From JAWKUK01 sp964402175 (GTDB lineage Bacteria; Planctomycetota; UBA1135; GCA-002686595): a stretch of DNA of 64,000 nucleotides. The position numbers and the translations under genes were made by a program. Positions 1-8,984 of the stretch are shown here, piece after piece. The DNA lies in assembly GCA_964402175.1 (NCBI GenBank), contig CAYOBN010000001.1, forward strand, positions 124,001 through 188,000, read 5' to 3'. Positions within the stretch are counted from its first letter, which is position 1. Every line of letters begins with the position of its first letter. The notes under the pieces are model-generated. The model saw nothing but the letters and a program-made list of their open reading frames with translations, was not told the DNA's origin and did no database searches.

Positions 1-436
1 GCAACGCCGCGAGCGGCACGAGCAACGAGCGGCGCCCGCTGGAGCCGGGTCCGTGTTGGAGCGCAGCGGCCGCCAGACTGGCGAACGCGAGCACATCGAG
101 GCCCCACGCCGCGCCGAGCGGTGCGTTCCCGCGCGCGGCGACCCCGATCGCGGCGAAGGTCGCCAACATGCCGCCCGAGGTCAGCGCGAGGCCCCCGAGG
201 GTGTAGGAGCCGAAGAGCGCTCCGTAGGGCAACAGCCACGCGGCGAGCCGGTTGCGCCACGTGACCTCGCCGACCTTCGCGCGCGAGAGAACGAGCGCGC
301 CGAGGCCGGCGAGGGCGAAGGACGCGGCGAGGACCGCGAGCAGCGCGGTCACGAAACCGAACCGTTGGAACGCTGTCGCGCCGAGCGCCACTGCGGCGGC
401 GGAGACGACGAGACGCTGGAGCCAGTGCATGAGCAT
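1..436 (-). CDS. Integral membrane protein, C-terminus beyond window edge
   Basis: Reading leftward from an ATG at 436 there is an open frame to the window edge, about 145 residues without a stop. It is very hydrophobic: after a short start (MLMHWLQRL) there are several Ala/Leu/Val-rich stretches that look like four or more membrane helices, separated by short basic loops such as LSRAKVG and TWRNR. I do not recognise a family. It lies 55 bases after the stop of the glycosyltransferase and is probably the last gene of the same leftward transcript, so a role in cell-envelope glycan or lipid handling is possible but unproven. ATG at 430 is an alternative start. Confidence 0.6.
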   Translation of the reverse strand, partial: MLMHWLQRLVVSAAAVALGATAFQRFGFVTALLAVLAASFALAGLGALVLSRAKVGEVTWRNRLAAWLLPYGALFGSYTLGGLALTSGGMLATFAAIGVAARGNAPLGAAWGLDVLAFASLAAAALQHGPGSSGRRSLLVPLAAL

Positions 437-491
437 GGTGTCGTCATCCGGAGGGGAGCCGCCGTGTGCCGCAAAATCCCCGGAAGCCGCG

Positions 492-1895
492 TCACCACGC
501 GGCGCGGAGGGCCGCCCAGACCACGGGCAGCGTCACTGCGGTGCACAGCGCGTAACAGAGCCCGAGGCCCACGGCGAGCCGCCGGTCGGCAGGGCGCGGG
601 GTCGCCTCGGACGCGAACGCCTTCGACCAGAGCAGCGCAGCGAGCGCGATGACCACCGGCTCGAGGGGCGCGCGGAAGCGCGAGATCCCGAACATCAAGA
701 GCGGCACGACGACGTGGGCGGCAGCGAACGCAGCGAGGATGCGCCGCTGTGCCGGAGCGGCCAGGCCCTTCGCCAGCGCGCGCAGCGCGAGCAGGAACGT
801 CCCGATGGTGCACAGGACCGCGCCGAAGGTGAACCCACGCCGCAGCCACGGGCGGCTCGCGAGACCGGGGAGCTGGCCGAGGCGCGCGGCGCGGTGCAAG
901 AAGGACTGGGCCGAGAACAGCTCGCCGAGGTGCACGATGCGCGAGCGGAGGGCCCAGCTCGGATGATCGCGCAGGACCTCGCGCACGCGCTCGGGGGCGT
1001 ACGCGGCGAGGCCTCCGCTGGCGGCGAGCACCTCGGGTCCCGGCACTTCGGGGCCGCTCGCTTCGAGGGCGCGCCGCAGCGAGCCGAGCGGCGCCGCGTA
1101 GATGTCGGCATCGCTGAGACCTGCGCGCTCGAACGGGATCGGCGCGCCGCTCCAGCCCAGCACGATGTTCGCAGGACCGGTCCCCGAAGCCCACTTCGAG
1201 CGCCCTGCGAGCAGCGTCTGGTGCACCGCCCATGGCGCCAGCACCGCGAACGCCAACGCGAGGATCGCAGCGGCATCGACGGCGCCGCGCTGGATCCCCT
1301 TGCGGCCGCGCGCCCACAACATCCCGCACACGAGCGCGAGGATCAGCAGGAGCCCCGCGGCGCGCACGAGCGCCGCAGAGCCCAGCAATAAGCCGGCGAT
1401 CCACGGCAAAGACCGCGGGCTCTCCGCCACCCGCACCCGACGCGCGAGCAGCGCGAGCGCGCTCGTCGTGAGAGCGACGAACGGGGCCTCGGTGAAGAGC
1501 AACGCGCCCCAGATGGCGACCGCGGGCGAGAGCGCGGCGATCCAACCGGCGGCGAGCGCCGCGCGTCGCCGCCCCTGTCGACCCTCGCCGAGCTCCCACG
1601 CGAGCGCCATCGTCGCCGCGACGACTGCGGTGGCTGCGACGACGTTGACCGCGCGCATCCAAGCGAGCCCCGCCTCGGGACCGAAGAGGTCCGACAACCG
1701 CGCCAGGATCCACGGGAACGCTGGCGGCCACTCACCGGTGTAGACGCCGTGCTCGCGCCACATCGCGGCCAGGCGCCGAAGGGTGGCTTCGTCACCCAAG
1801 AGCGGACCACCGCTGGCGTCGTACGCCAGGAGCGCGCGCAACACCAGAGCGACGGCGAGCGGCAGCGCCAAGACGAACCAGCCGCGCGCGGTCAC
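492..1895 (-). CDS. GT-C fold membrane glycosyltransferase (family 39/83-like)
   Basis: A 467-residue polytopic membrane protein with an N-terminal helix (WFVLALPLAVALVLRALLA) followed by a first external loop carrying a Gly-Asp-Glu sequence (GPLLGDEATLRRLA). An acidic pair at that place is typical of GT-C transferases that use polyprenyl-phosphate sugars, such as the dolichyl-phosphate mannose and ArnT families. Eight or more further hydrophobic stretches follow. The expected job is transfer of a sugar from a lipid carrier to an acceptor on the outer face of the inner membrane; the substrate cannot be read. The GTG start overlaps the stop of the upstream small gene by 4 bases (GTGA), which suggests translational coupling. 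Confidence 0.75.
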   Translation of the reverse strand: MTARGWFVLALPLAVALVLRALLAYDASGGPLLGDEATLRRLAAMWREHGVYTGEWPPAFPWILARLSDLFGPEAGLAWMRAVNVVAATAVVAATMALAWELGEGRQGRRRAALAAGWIAALSPAVAIWGALLFTEAPFVALTTSALALLARRVRVAESPRSLPWIAGLLLGSAALVRAAGLLLILALVCGMLWARGRKGIQRGAVDAAAILALAFAVLAPWAVHQTLLAGRSKWASGTGPANIVLGWSGAPIPFERAGLSDADIYAAPLGSLRRALEASGPEVPGPEVLAASGGLAAYAPERVREVLRDHPSWALRSRIVHLGELFSAQSFLHRAARLGQLPGLASRPWLRRGFTFGAVLCTIGTFLLALRALAKGLAAPAQRRILAAFAAAHVVVPLLMFGISRFRAPLEPVVIALAALLWSKAFASEATPRPADRRLAVGLGLCYALCTAVTLPVVWAALRAAW

Positions 1896-2191
1896 CGTTC
1901 ACCACCGCGCTGCAGGAGATCCGGCCGATAGGCGGCAAGGAACGCCTTCTCGGCCGGTCCCATGTCAGCGAGCGCGATGTCGAGCGCAGCGCTCGGACGA
2001 CCGGCTTCGACCTCGCGCAGGACGAGGCCGAACAGCGCGCGCCGCGCCGCGATCGAACCGGCCTCCGAGCGCACGGTCTCGACGAGCTCCGCGTCGCTCG
2101 GCGCGGCGCGCACTGCGAGTCGATCGACGACGAATAGCGCGCCGACGAGGGCTGCGGCGAGCGCGAGCGAGCGGGCCTCGGGCGGGGACAT
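1892..2191 (-). CDS. Small single-pass membrane protein, unknown function
   Basis: A 99-residue protein starting at the ATG that overlaps the sulfatase stop (TGATG). It has one N-terminal membrane segment (LALAAALVGALFVVDRLAV) followed by a charged helical domain of about 70 residues with several Ala/Glu/Arg-rich helices. An earlier in-frame start at 2269 would place 26 more residues inside the sulfatase gene and is less likely. Its stop overlaps the glycosyltransferase GTG by 4 bases. The tight coupling on both sides suggests it is really translated. It could be an accessory or scaffold protein for the glycosyltransferase, but nothing in the sequence proves this. Confidence 0.55.
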   Translation of the reverse strand: MSPPEARSLALAAALVGALFVVDRLAVRAAPSDAELVETVRSEAGSIAARRALFGLVLREVEAGRPSAALDIALADMGPAEKAFLAAYRPDLLQRGGER

Positions 2192-4629
2192 CAGGGCGCA
2201 AAGCGTACCGCGACCGCGTTGGTCATCCGACCGAGCAAGCCGTCGCGGTACACGAACTGCACATTCCACGCGCTCCCGGGCTCAGGGGTCCAAGCGTTGA
2301 AGCCGGGCCCACCGACGGTGCGCACGACGGGGAAGACGATCTGTGTCTCACCCGCGGGCGCCACCGCGAGGCGCAGGCGCAGCACCGAGCCGCCGAGGCA
2401 GAAGTACCCCGACAGCGCAGGCCAGCGCGTCTGTTCGGTCCCGGCCACGAAGACGCCCACGGTGCCCGAAGGCAGGCCGGACACGTGCGCCCAGAGGCGC
2501 TGTTCGGCGGGGATGAAGCTGCCGAAGAGCTCGAGCCGCCCGACGGCGCCGGTCGAGTTCGTCTGGCTGACGCAGTAGGGCAGCGCGACGAAGCGACCGT
2601 ATTCGGCTTCGACCTCTTGGCGGAGCAGCTCGCGGTCGAGCACCCGGACGGCCGCGATCTCGCCGGCGCCGCCCATCGCGAGCGGCGCCGGCGGCGCGAG
2701 CGCGTTCACGCCGCCGAGCGCTCCCTCTTGGCCGAGGAGCGCCCACATGCCATCCGCCCCCCATGCGACCGGCGCGCCGGCGGCGACCTGGCCGCGCTCG
2801 ATCCCGTCCTGGTAGACCGTGACCACCCCGTCCGCGGACAGGGTGACGGTCAAGAGCGTGAGGCGCCCCTCGCACTCGTAGAGGTCCACGTCGAGCGCGG
2901 CCTGGCCGAGCGAGCTGTCGCCTCCGACGCGCACACAGAGGTCGTCGAAGCGACCAGGCATAACATCATCGCCGAGCTGACCGAGGTCGCCGACAGACAG
3001 GGAGAGGCCGCTGAGGTCGTCGCCGAAGTCGAGCAACACGAGCGCCTTGTCGAGCGCTGGCGGGATGGTCCACCACAGCGAGACGCTGCCCTCGCCGGGA
3101 CCGTAGCCGTTGAACTCGCTCCCGGTGCGCACGAGGCGGAGATCGGGGCTCGGCGTGGCGCACTGGATCGCGCTAGCGGGTGCACCGACGGGCCGCGCGG
3201 GCGCAGCGGGCACGACGGCGAGGTCGAACTGCGGATCGAGGTCGTGCACCGTCCACGCCGCGGCGCCCATCTCGAGCTCCGCCCAGGAGTCCCCGTCGAG
3301 CAGCAGCGGTGCGCCGGGCAGGCCGAGCGGCGCGCGCCACGTCGGACGGACCCGGAGCGACGCCGCCGCGGGGCGGCGCGACGCGAGGATGTCGGCTTCG
3401 AGCGCTTGCCGCGCAGACTCGAGCTCTTGGACCTCCTGCGGGTAGAGCGCCGCGACATCGGTCGTCTCGCCGATGTCGGTCGCCAAGTCGTAGAGGGCGC
3501 CGAGGCGCCACTTCAGCGCGCCGCGGCGCACACCGTCGACTGCGCCGTTGGGCCCCACGAACCCGACGATGTCCTCACCGGGGGGCATCGGCAGCCCTTG
3601 GCGCACGACGCGCTGCACGTCGCGGCCGTCGTACATGCCGGGCGCGGGCGCCGCTCCATCGACGATCGACAGCAACGTCGGCATGAGGTCTGCGACGAAG
3701 AGGGGCTCGTCGAGCACCTGCCCTGCCGGTACACCCGCTGGCCAGCGCAGCACACACGGCACGCGCACGCCGCCTTCGAGCGTCGAACCCTTCCAGCCGC
3801 GGAGCGGTCCCGCCGTACCGGCTTGGTACGGGCCGTACGCCGCAGCGGGTCCGTTGTCCGAGAAGAAGATGACCAGCGTGTCGTCGGCGATCTGCAGCAG
3901 CTCGAGGCGCTGCAGGAGCTCGTCGATCCCCGCGTCGATCTCTTCGACGCCGTCGCCGTAGTCGCGCCCTTCGGCGCTCACCCCGACGAAGCCCGGACTC
4001 GGGGTCACCGGCGCGTGCGGCAGGTGGTGCGCGAGGATCGCGAAGAACGGACGCTGCTGCTGCACCGCGCTGTCGATGAATGCAAGGGTCCGGTCGGTGA
4101 ACGCCCGCGTCCACGACGCGGGATCCTCGGAGACGATCGCCGGGGCCTGCGAGTCGAAGAGGACGTCCGGGCGGCCCAGAAGGCCCCACGGGGTACCGAA
4201 CCAGTCATAGAACCCTTGCGCCGTCGGGAGTTGGTCCGGGGAGTCGCCCAGGTGCCACTTGCCGAAGAAACCGGTGCGGTAACCGCGGCTCCGCAGCTCC
4301 TCCGCGACGGTCACTTCACTGGGCGGCATGCCGCGCGACGACCAAAAACTCAGCGGGCCGTCGATGCTCACGCGCTGCGCGTAGCGACCCGTCATCAGCG
4401 CTGCGCGCGTCGGCGAGCACGACGGATGGACGTAGAACGACGTCAGCTTCGCGCCTTCCGCCGCGACCCGATCGAGCGCGGGTGTGGCGATCGTCGGTGC
4501 TCCAAAGCACCCGATGTCGCCGTACCCTAGGTCATCGGCGATGACGAGCAGGACATTGGGTGTCTCCTGCGCAGACGCAGGTAGGACGAGCACCGCGGCC
4601 AAGGCCGCGGCGGAGCAGAGGTGACGCAT
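2191..4629 (-). CDS. Secreted sulfatase with C-terminal LamG-like and C-terminal beta domains
   Basis: An 812-residue secreted arylsulfatase-family protein. The start at 4629 gives a clear signal peptide (MRHLCSAAALAAVLVLPASA). The alkaline-phosphatase-fold domain begins with the metal-binding strand NVLLVIADDLGYGDIG. The formylglycine site is Cys71 in CSPTRAALMTGR, the cysteine-type sulfatase signature, so it needs a formylglycine-generating enzyme encoded elsewhere. Other family landmarks are GKWHLG and FFSDNGP. The sulfatase part ends near residue 430. A concanavalin/LamG-like region follows, then a terminal region of about 120 residues beginning YCVSQTNSTG, with GYFCLGG and FVYRDG. The substrate is probably a sulfated polysaccharide. 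An upstream in-frame start at 4761 would hide the signal peptide. Confidence 0.9.
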   Translation of the reverse strand: MRHLCSAAALAAVLVLPASAQETPNVLLVIADDLGYGDIGCFGAPTIATPALDRVAAEGAKLTSFYVHPSCSPTRAALMTGRYAQRVSIDGPLSFWSSRGMPPSEVTVAEELRSRGYRTGFFGKWHLGDSPDQLPTAQGFYDWFGTPWGLLGRPDVLFDSQAPAIVSEDPASWTRAFTDRTLAFIDSAVQQQRPFFAILAHHLPHAPVTPSPGFVGVSAEGRDYGDGVEEIDAGIDELLQRLELLQIADDTLVIFFSDNGPAAAYGPYQAGTAGPLRGWKGSTLEGGVRVPCVLRWPAGVPAGQVLDEPLFVADLMPTLLSIVDGAAPAPGMYDGRDVQRVVRQGLPMPPGEDIVGFVGPNGAVDGVRRGALKWRLGALYDLATDIGETTDVAALYPQEVQELESARQALEADILASRRPAAASLRVRPTWRAPLGLPGAPLLLDGDSWAELEMGAAAWTVHDLDPQFDLAVVPAAPARPVGAPASAIQCATPSPDLRLVRTGSEFNGYGPGEGSVSLWWTIPPALDKALVLLDFGDDLSGLSLSVGDLGQLGDDVMPGRFDDLCVRVGGDSSLGQAALDVDLYECEGRLTLLTVTLSADGVVTVYQDGIERGQVAAGAPVAWGADGMWALLGQEGALGGVNALAPPAPLAMGGAGEIAAVRVLDRELLRQEVEAEYGRFVALPYCVSQTNSTGAVGRLELFGSFIPAEQRLWAHVSGLPSGTVGVFVAGTEQTRWPALSGYFCLGGSVLRLRLAVAPAGETQIVFPVVRTVGGPGFNAWTPEPGSAWNVQFVYRDGLLGRMTNAVAVRFAP

Positions 4630-4723
4630 GGCGTTCAGGACGGACAGACCCGGTGAAGGGTACGCCGCTCGAAGGCGCCGCGTCCATGCTGCGCCCGCTG
4701 CGGAGGCCGCGGATGCGCGCTCG

Positions 4724-4740
4724 GGTCCCGAAACGGGACC
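4724..4740 (-). terminator. Hairpin downstream of the 4807-5310 gene
   Basis: A perfect 7-bp inverted repeat, GGTCCCG and CGGGACC, with an AAA loop. It lies 67 bases after the stop of the leftward gene at 4807-5310 and about 95 bases before the sulfatase start. No clear U-tract follows on the minus strand, so it may be a processing or stability hairpin instead of a true terminator. Confidence 0.45.
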
Positions 4741-4806
4741 TGAGTGTGTCCAAACGGTCACGGCCCCCGCGACGGGCTCCGACGAGCGCGCGCTCCGTGC
4801 CGGCGC

Positions 4807-5310
4807 TCAGTTGAAGTCGTACACGTACGACAGCCGCGACTTGTTGACGATCACGTACGGCAGGTCGAGGATCTTCTTCAGGTCCTGATCCCCGTGGTCC
4901 TTGAAGCCGCGGATCTTCGGGTCGCGCATCACGAAGAATCTGCGCGTGGCCTTGTCGGTCACTTCATACGCGCCCGCCCGAATGAACCCGCCGAGCTCGA
5001 TGTTCAGGTTGCCCGTGTAGAACACACGCACCTTCTGCAGGTCCTGCTCCTTGCCCAGCGCCGCGCGCGAGCCATCACCCGCCTCGTCGAGGAACTCGTG
5101 CGCGACGAGGACCTCGTCCAGGTTCATGTGCAACAGCGGCGTCTTGATCTGCTCGCGCGAGTTCAAGTCGATCAGCGTGCAGTCCCGCACCCGCACGAAC
5201 GTCTTGCGGTGCTCGTCCAGCAGCTTCGAGAGGCGCGTGTACTTGTGCTCGACGTTGCCTTTGATGAGGAACGCGTCCGTCAGGAACAGGTCGGAGCAGA
5301 GGGTCAGCAT
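4807..5310 (-). CDS. Conserved-looking hypothetical protein, 167 aa
   Basis: I do not recognise this family. From the ATG at 5310 the product is a soluble, mixed alpha/beta protein without signal peptide or membrane segments. It starts MLTLCSDLFLTDAFLIKGNVE and has phrases such as TFVRVRDCTLIDL, LHMNLDEVLVAHEFLD and VFYTGNLNIELGG, then a basic C-terminal part ending LSYVYDFN. The composition (many charged residues, Leu/Ile/Val/Phe strands) is that of a real protein and not of an antisense frame. It stands alone on the minus strand, divergent from the secreted protein at 5518, with a 207-base region between the two genes. Function unknown. Confidence 0.7.
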   Translation of the reverse strand: MLTLCSDLFLTDAFLIKGNVEHKYTRLSKLLDEHRKTFVRVRDCTLIDLNSREQIKTPLLHMNLDEVLVAHEFLDEAGDGSRAALGKEQDLQKVRVFYTGNLNIELGGFIRAGAYEVTDKATRRFFVMRDPKIRGFKDHGDQDLKKILDLPYVIVNKSRLSYVYDFN

Positions 5311-5517
5311 GGCCGGTTCCAGTCGTGATCGACCGGATCGGCACAGACCTTGAGGCTCGGCTCGTAGACCCGAGGGATCCGCCCGGTCCCCCGGCGCTAG
5401 CGGTGTCCTGGGCGGCGCGCGGCGGTCGCTCGCACGGTCACAGGCTCGTAACAGCCACCTCTCGGAACCGAGCGCTCCCTGGGGTCGCGAAGTACAGTCC
5501 TGAGCCGGAGTCCCCGC

Positions 5518-6885
5518 GTGCCGCGCCGCCACCTGCTTCGCCTCGTCCTGGCCGTGTCGGCCCTCGCTGCGGCTCTGGGTCTGCTCGCCGGACTCCAGGG
5601 CCGCACGCCGCTGAGCGGCGGGGTGGAGAGGACACCGATCCAGGTCGAAGGGGCGCAGCTCGAGGACCCAGGATCGGTCGGCGTCATGGACGCTACGGCC
5701 ACGACCGGAGTGCGGTCGAGCGCGGGCCCAGCCGCGCTCGCTGAGCCCCCGGGCTCAGCAGTGACGCGGGTGCGGGTGTGCGTCGTGGACCCGGAGGGAC
5801 GCGGCCTGCCTGGGGTCGCGGTCCGTGTGGCGATCCCAGGGAGCTGGGGCAGCTTCAGGGACCTGCGGGTCGCTGGGACGGATGCGGCGGGCTGGGCTGC
5901 GTTCGAGGGTTACGAGCCGGGGCCGCTCTGGGCCGAGGTCGACCCAAGGTCGTTGACCGGGGGGCGCGCAGCGCCCGTTCGGGCCCAAGGCGTGCTCACG
6001 CGCGAAGCGCCGCTGGAGCTGACGCTCGTTTGCCCGGGCACGGGCACGGTGGAGGGCCAGGTGCTCGGCCGCTACAGCGATGCGCGGCGACTCGGCCGGG
6101 TCCACGCCCAGCACGTCGACGCCGCTTGGCCGAGCCGCAGCGTCGACCTCGACGCTGCCGGTCACTTCCGCTTCGAGGGGCTGTACGAGGGCCAGTGGAG
6201 CCTGTGGCTCCGCCCCCTCGACCGGCGCACGTTCCACGGCCTCGTGCTCGGAGGGCCGCGTGAGGTCGAGGTGCTGCCGGGGACGGTCGTACGGGCGGAC
6301 CTCGGGACGGAGACCAGCGGTCAGCTCCTGCGCGGCCGCGTGCTCGATCAGGACGCGCGCGGCCTCGCGGGCCTCCTCGTGCGCGCGGATCAGCCCGCCG
6401 AAGTGAAGGGCGACTATGTCTGCCAATTCAAAGGCGATGGACGGGCCTTTGCGATCACCGATGAAGCCGGCGCCTACGAGCTGGGCCCGCTGCCCGCTGG
6501 CCGCTACGTCGTGCAGGTCGGCGACCGTCACGGGTCGAGCGCGGTGACGCGCGATGCGGTGCTGCTGCAGACGTGGCCCGAGCCGTTTTTTGCCCACACG
6601 GCCGACAACACTGAGCACATCACCACCGTGGAGCGTGTCCTCGACACCGTCGCGTGGCGCATCACGCTGGATTCGCCGCAGGTCCCGGCCGCAGCGCTGA
6701 ACGCAGAGATCGGTTGGTGCCGACTCTACAGGGATCCTGTCGGCGACTGGTGCTTCGTCACCGCCAGAACACTGCGCTCGTTCACGCTCACGGTGCGCGG
6801 GGCTGGCCAGGAGTGGCGGCACAAGCTCGAAACACCGGCGGATGCGGTCGAGGTACGCCGAAGCATCACGCTCGGGCAGCGTTGA
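5518..6885 (+). CDS. Exported protein with carboxypeptidase-regulatory-like beta domains
   Basis: A 455-residue protein with GTG start and an N-terminal signal anchor (LRLVLAVSALAAALGLLAGLQG). After a linker rich in Ala, Gly and Pro, residues from about 80 form at least three repeats of the carboxypeptidase-regulatory or Cna-B type. Each has a core like VRVCVVDPEGRGLPGVAVRV, GRVLDQDARGLAGLLV or TDEAGAYELGPLPAGRYVV, which are the usual marks of these small Ig-like beta sandwiches. No catalytic motif is seen. Such proteins sit at the cell surface or in the periplasm and are common in planctomycetes. Its partner and role are unknown. Confidence 0.7.
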   Translation: MPRRHLLRLVLAVSALAAALGLLAGLQGRTPLSGGVERTPIQVEGAQLEDPGSVGVMDATATTGVRSSAGPAALAEPPGSAVTRVRVCVVDPEGRGLPGVAVRVAIPGSWGSFRDLRVAGTDAAGWAAFEGYEPGPLWAEVDPRSLTGGRAAPVRAQGVLTREAPLELTLVCPGTGTVEGQVLGRYSDARRLGRVHAQHVDAAWPSRSVDLDAAGHFRFEGLYEGQWSLWLRPLDRRTFHGLVLGGPREVEVLPGTVVRADLGTETSGQLLRGRVLDQDARGLAGLLVRADQPAEVKGDYVCQFKGDGRAFAITDEAGAYELGPLPAGRYVVQVGDRHGSSAVTRDAVLLQTWPEPFFAHTADNTEHITTVERVLDTVAWRITLDSPQVPAAALNAEIGWCRLYRDPVGDWCFVTARTLRSFTLTVRGAGQEWRHKLETPADAVEVRRSITLGQR

Positions 6886-6888
6886 GGT

Positions 6889-6912
6889 GGGCCGGAATCC
6901 GTGACTCGGCCC
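6889..6912. terminator. Weak inverted repeat between convergent genes
   Basis: GGGCCG and CGGCCC form a 6-bp stem around a 12-base loop, placed between the convergent ends of the gene at 5518-6885 and folC. It could end both transcripts. It is short and has no T-run. Confidence 0.3.
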
Positions 6913-6938
6913 TCTGGCAGCTCTGTTGCTCCACGCAA

Positions 6939-8267
6939 CTAACGAGCGACCTCCGTCGCGGCGCGCAGCGCCCCCACGAGGTAGAGCGAGCCCGTCACCA
7001 GCACCCAGTCGGCGAGCTCCGCAGCGCGCTCGAGCGCGGCGCTCGGATCGGGGTGGACCTCGGCGGTGAGGCCCAGGCTGCGAGCGGCGACGGCGACCTC
7101 GTCGGCGGTGCGGTGCACACCGGTCGGCAATGTGGTGCAGACGACAGGTCCCGCAAGCCGCGCGAGGGGCGCCAGGAGCTGGCCGAGGTTCTTCTCCGTA
7201 TGCACCGCGATGACGGTGGCGCCGCGGCCGGTGAGGCGCGGGTCGCGCAGGGCTTCATCCAGAACGAGCGCGAGGCTCGACGGCACGTGGGCGCCGTCGA
7301 ACAGGACCGGTTTGCGGCCGCGGTGGCGCAGCTCCATCCGACCTGGCAGCGCAGTCTCTGTCGCGAGCGCGTCCGAGAGGAGCTCGCCAGAGAGCCTGCG
7401 GCCGTCGACACCGGCGCGGCCGAGCGCGCCGAGGCTGTCGAGCGCCGCGCGCGCAAGGCGGAGGTTGCGCGAGAGGATGGGCTCGCCGGGGGTCGGTGCG
7501 ACGACGGTCAACGGGATGCCGAGGGCCGCCGCGCGCTCGTGCGCGACGGCGCCGGCTTCGTCGTCCGCGGAGAGGCTCGTCACCGCAGGCGCGCCCGGCT
7601 TGAATATGCCCGACTTCTCGCGCGCGATCGCTGCACGGGTCGAGCCGAGGATCGCCGTGTGCTCCAGATCGACGTTGGTCAGCACGCAGACGTCGGGCGC
7701 CACGATGTTGGTGGAATCAAGACGGCCGCCGAGGCCGACTTCGATCACCTGCGCGTCGAGGCCTGCGGCGCGGAACGCCTCAAAGCCCGCCAGCGAGACG
7801 AGGTCGAACCACGACGTCGCGGCGCCGGTCGCGGGATCGTCTGCGGTGAGCCCATCGTGCGCTGCGAGCACGCGCTCGAGCGCCGCCGCGAACGGCTCGT
7901 CCGCGATCGGCGCCGGGCGCGCCTCGCCCGCGCGGGGCAGGAGAACGCGCTCGTTGAGGCGCTCGACGTGGGGCGACGTGTAGACGCCGGTGCGCAGGCC
8001 CGCCGCCGCGAGGCCCGCGGCGACGAGGGCCGACACGGAGCCTTTGCCCTTGGTCCCCGTGACGTGGACCGTCAGCCGGCCGAGCTCGGGGTGCCCGAGC
8101 CGCAGCGCGAGGGCCCGCACGGGCCCGAGGTCCTGGCGCCAGCCCTGGTTGCGGTCGCGGCGCTCCCAGTTCTGTCTCGCATCGAGCCACTGGACCGCGG
8201 CCGCAAGGCGCGGGGAGGCGCCCGGAGGCGCGCTCGAAGAGGCCGATTTCGGGCTGCTTTGTGCCAT
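6939..8267 (-). CDS. folC: Folylpolyglutamate/dihydrofolate synthase
   Basis: A 442-residue Mur-ligase-family enzyme that adds glutamate to folates and, in bifunctional versions, also joins dihydropteroate to glutamate. The ATP loop is VTGTKGKGSVSALVAAGL near residue 70, followed by the family's YTSPHVERLNERV and by EVGLGGRLDSTN, which carries the metal-binding Glu. Further on are NVDLEHTAILG and a C-terminal half with LFDGAHVPSS and VTGSLYLVG, as in FolC. The ATG at 8267 gives a normal family length; earlier starts add a proline/arginine-rich tail overlapping the divergent Nudix leader. Cytosolic, single gene, convergent with the upstream secreted protein. Confidence 0.93.
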   Translation of the reverse strand: MAQSSPKSASSSAPPGASPRLAAAVQWLDARQNWERRDRNQGWRQDLGPVRALALRLGHPELGRLTVHVTGTKGKGSVSALVAAGLAAAGLRTGVYTSPHVERLNERVLLPRAGEARPAPIADEPFAAALERVLAAHDGLTADDPATGAATSWFDLVSLAGFEAFRAAGLDAQVIEVGLGGRLDSTNIVAPDVCVLTNVDLEHTAILGSTRAAIAREKSGIFKPGAPAVTSLSADDEAGAVAHERAAALGIPLTVVAPTPGEPILSRNLRLARAALDSLGALGRAGVDGRRLSGELLSDALATETALPGRMELRHRGRKPVLFDGAHVPSSLALVLDEALRDPRLTGRGATVIAVHTEKNLGQLLAPLARLAGPVVCTTLPTGVHRTADEVAVAARSLGLTAEVHPDPSAALERAAELADWVLVTGSLYLVGALRAATEVAR

Positions 8268-8421
8268 TTCGATAGGAAGTCGCAAATACCTGGGCCGGAG
8301 GTGGCCCCGCGCCCGATACGCCCTACGGAAGGAACAGGGACCGGCGCGGGTGACCCCGCGGCTAGGGCCTTGTGGGACAAGGCGCCCCCACCCCACCGGG
8401 GACGCCGGCAGGAACGAGACG

Positions 8422-8844
8422 ATGGCTGACCTCCTCCACCGCATCAAGATCTTCGTGTACCGGCTGGGCGAGCCGGGCCCCGATTATCTCTTGCTGAAGC
8501 CCGCGCAGGGGCTCGAAGGGCTCTGGGGACCCCTCCAGGGCGACATCCGCTTCGACGAGAAGCTCGAGGGCGCGATCCGGCGCCGGGTCCTCGAGGACAC
8601 CGGCCTGACGCTGCCGGCGCAGCTCGTGGACCTACAGATGCCCGCGCGCTGGGTGCTGGGCGACGAGCAGGTCATCGAATGGACCTTCGGCTACCAGGCC
8701 GCGGCCGAGCTCGACGCGCGCCGACTGCGCCGCGCGTGGGCGGCCCACCGCTGGGCGACCTTCGAGGAGGCCTACCCGAGCCTCGGCCTCGACCCGGACC
8801 GGGCGGCGATCATGCGCCTCCATGCCCACCTGAGCGCGGCGTAG
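8422..8844 (+). CDS. Nudix-family protein with a degenerate Nudix box
   Basis: A 140-residue protein with the fold signs of small Nudix hydrolases: an opening beta strand (KIFVYRLGEPG), LLLKPAQG, then the box. The consensus Gx5Ex7REUxEExGU reads here G-x5-E-x7-R-R-V-L-E-D-T-G-L (GDIRFDEKLEGAIR, then RRVLEDTGL). The glutamate after the box arginine is Arg, and the last of the paired glutamates is Asp. Because these residues hold the catalytic metal, activity may be weak, altered or lost. The end (EWTFGYQAA, WATFEEAYPSL) is as in NudB-like dNTP or diadenosine hydrolases. It is divergent from folC; pairing with folate synthesis recalls NudB, but this is only suggestive. Confidence 0.7.
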   Translation: MADLLHRIKIFVYRLGEPGPDYLLLKPAQGLEGLWGPLQGDIRFDEKLEGAIRRRVLEDTGLTLPAQLVDLQMPARWVLGDEQVIEWTFGYQAAAELDARRLRRAWAAHRWATFEEAYPSLGLDPDRAAIMRLHAHLSAA

Positions 8845-8984
8845 GCGCCTGCGACAGCCCGTCCGTGCACCGAACGGAGCCCGCGGACGTGACCCGGAAG
8901 TGAACTCCGGCAACTCGACCGTTGCCGCGGGGCCCGCCGCGCCGATGATAGGGGGATCGCCGAGCCCCACGGCGACCCCCGCGC

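Noticed and set aside
1783..4530. A 915-residue plus-strand frame over the sulfatase
   Set aside because: Antisense shadow in GC-rich DNA; the sulfatase on the minus strand is unmistakable.
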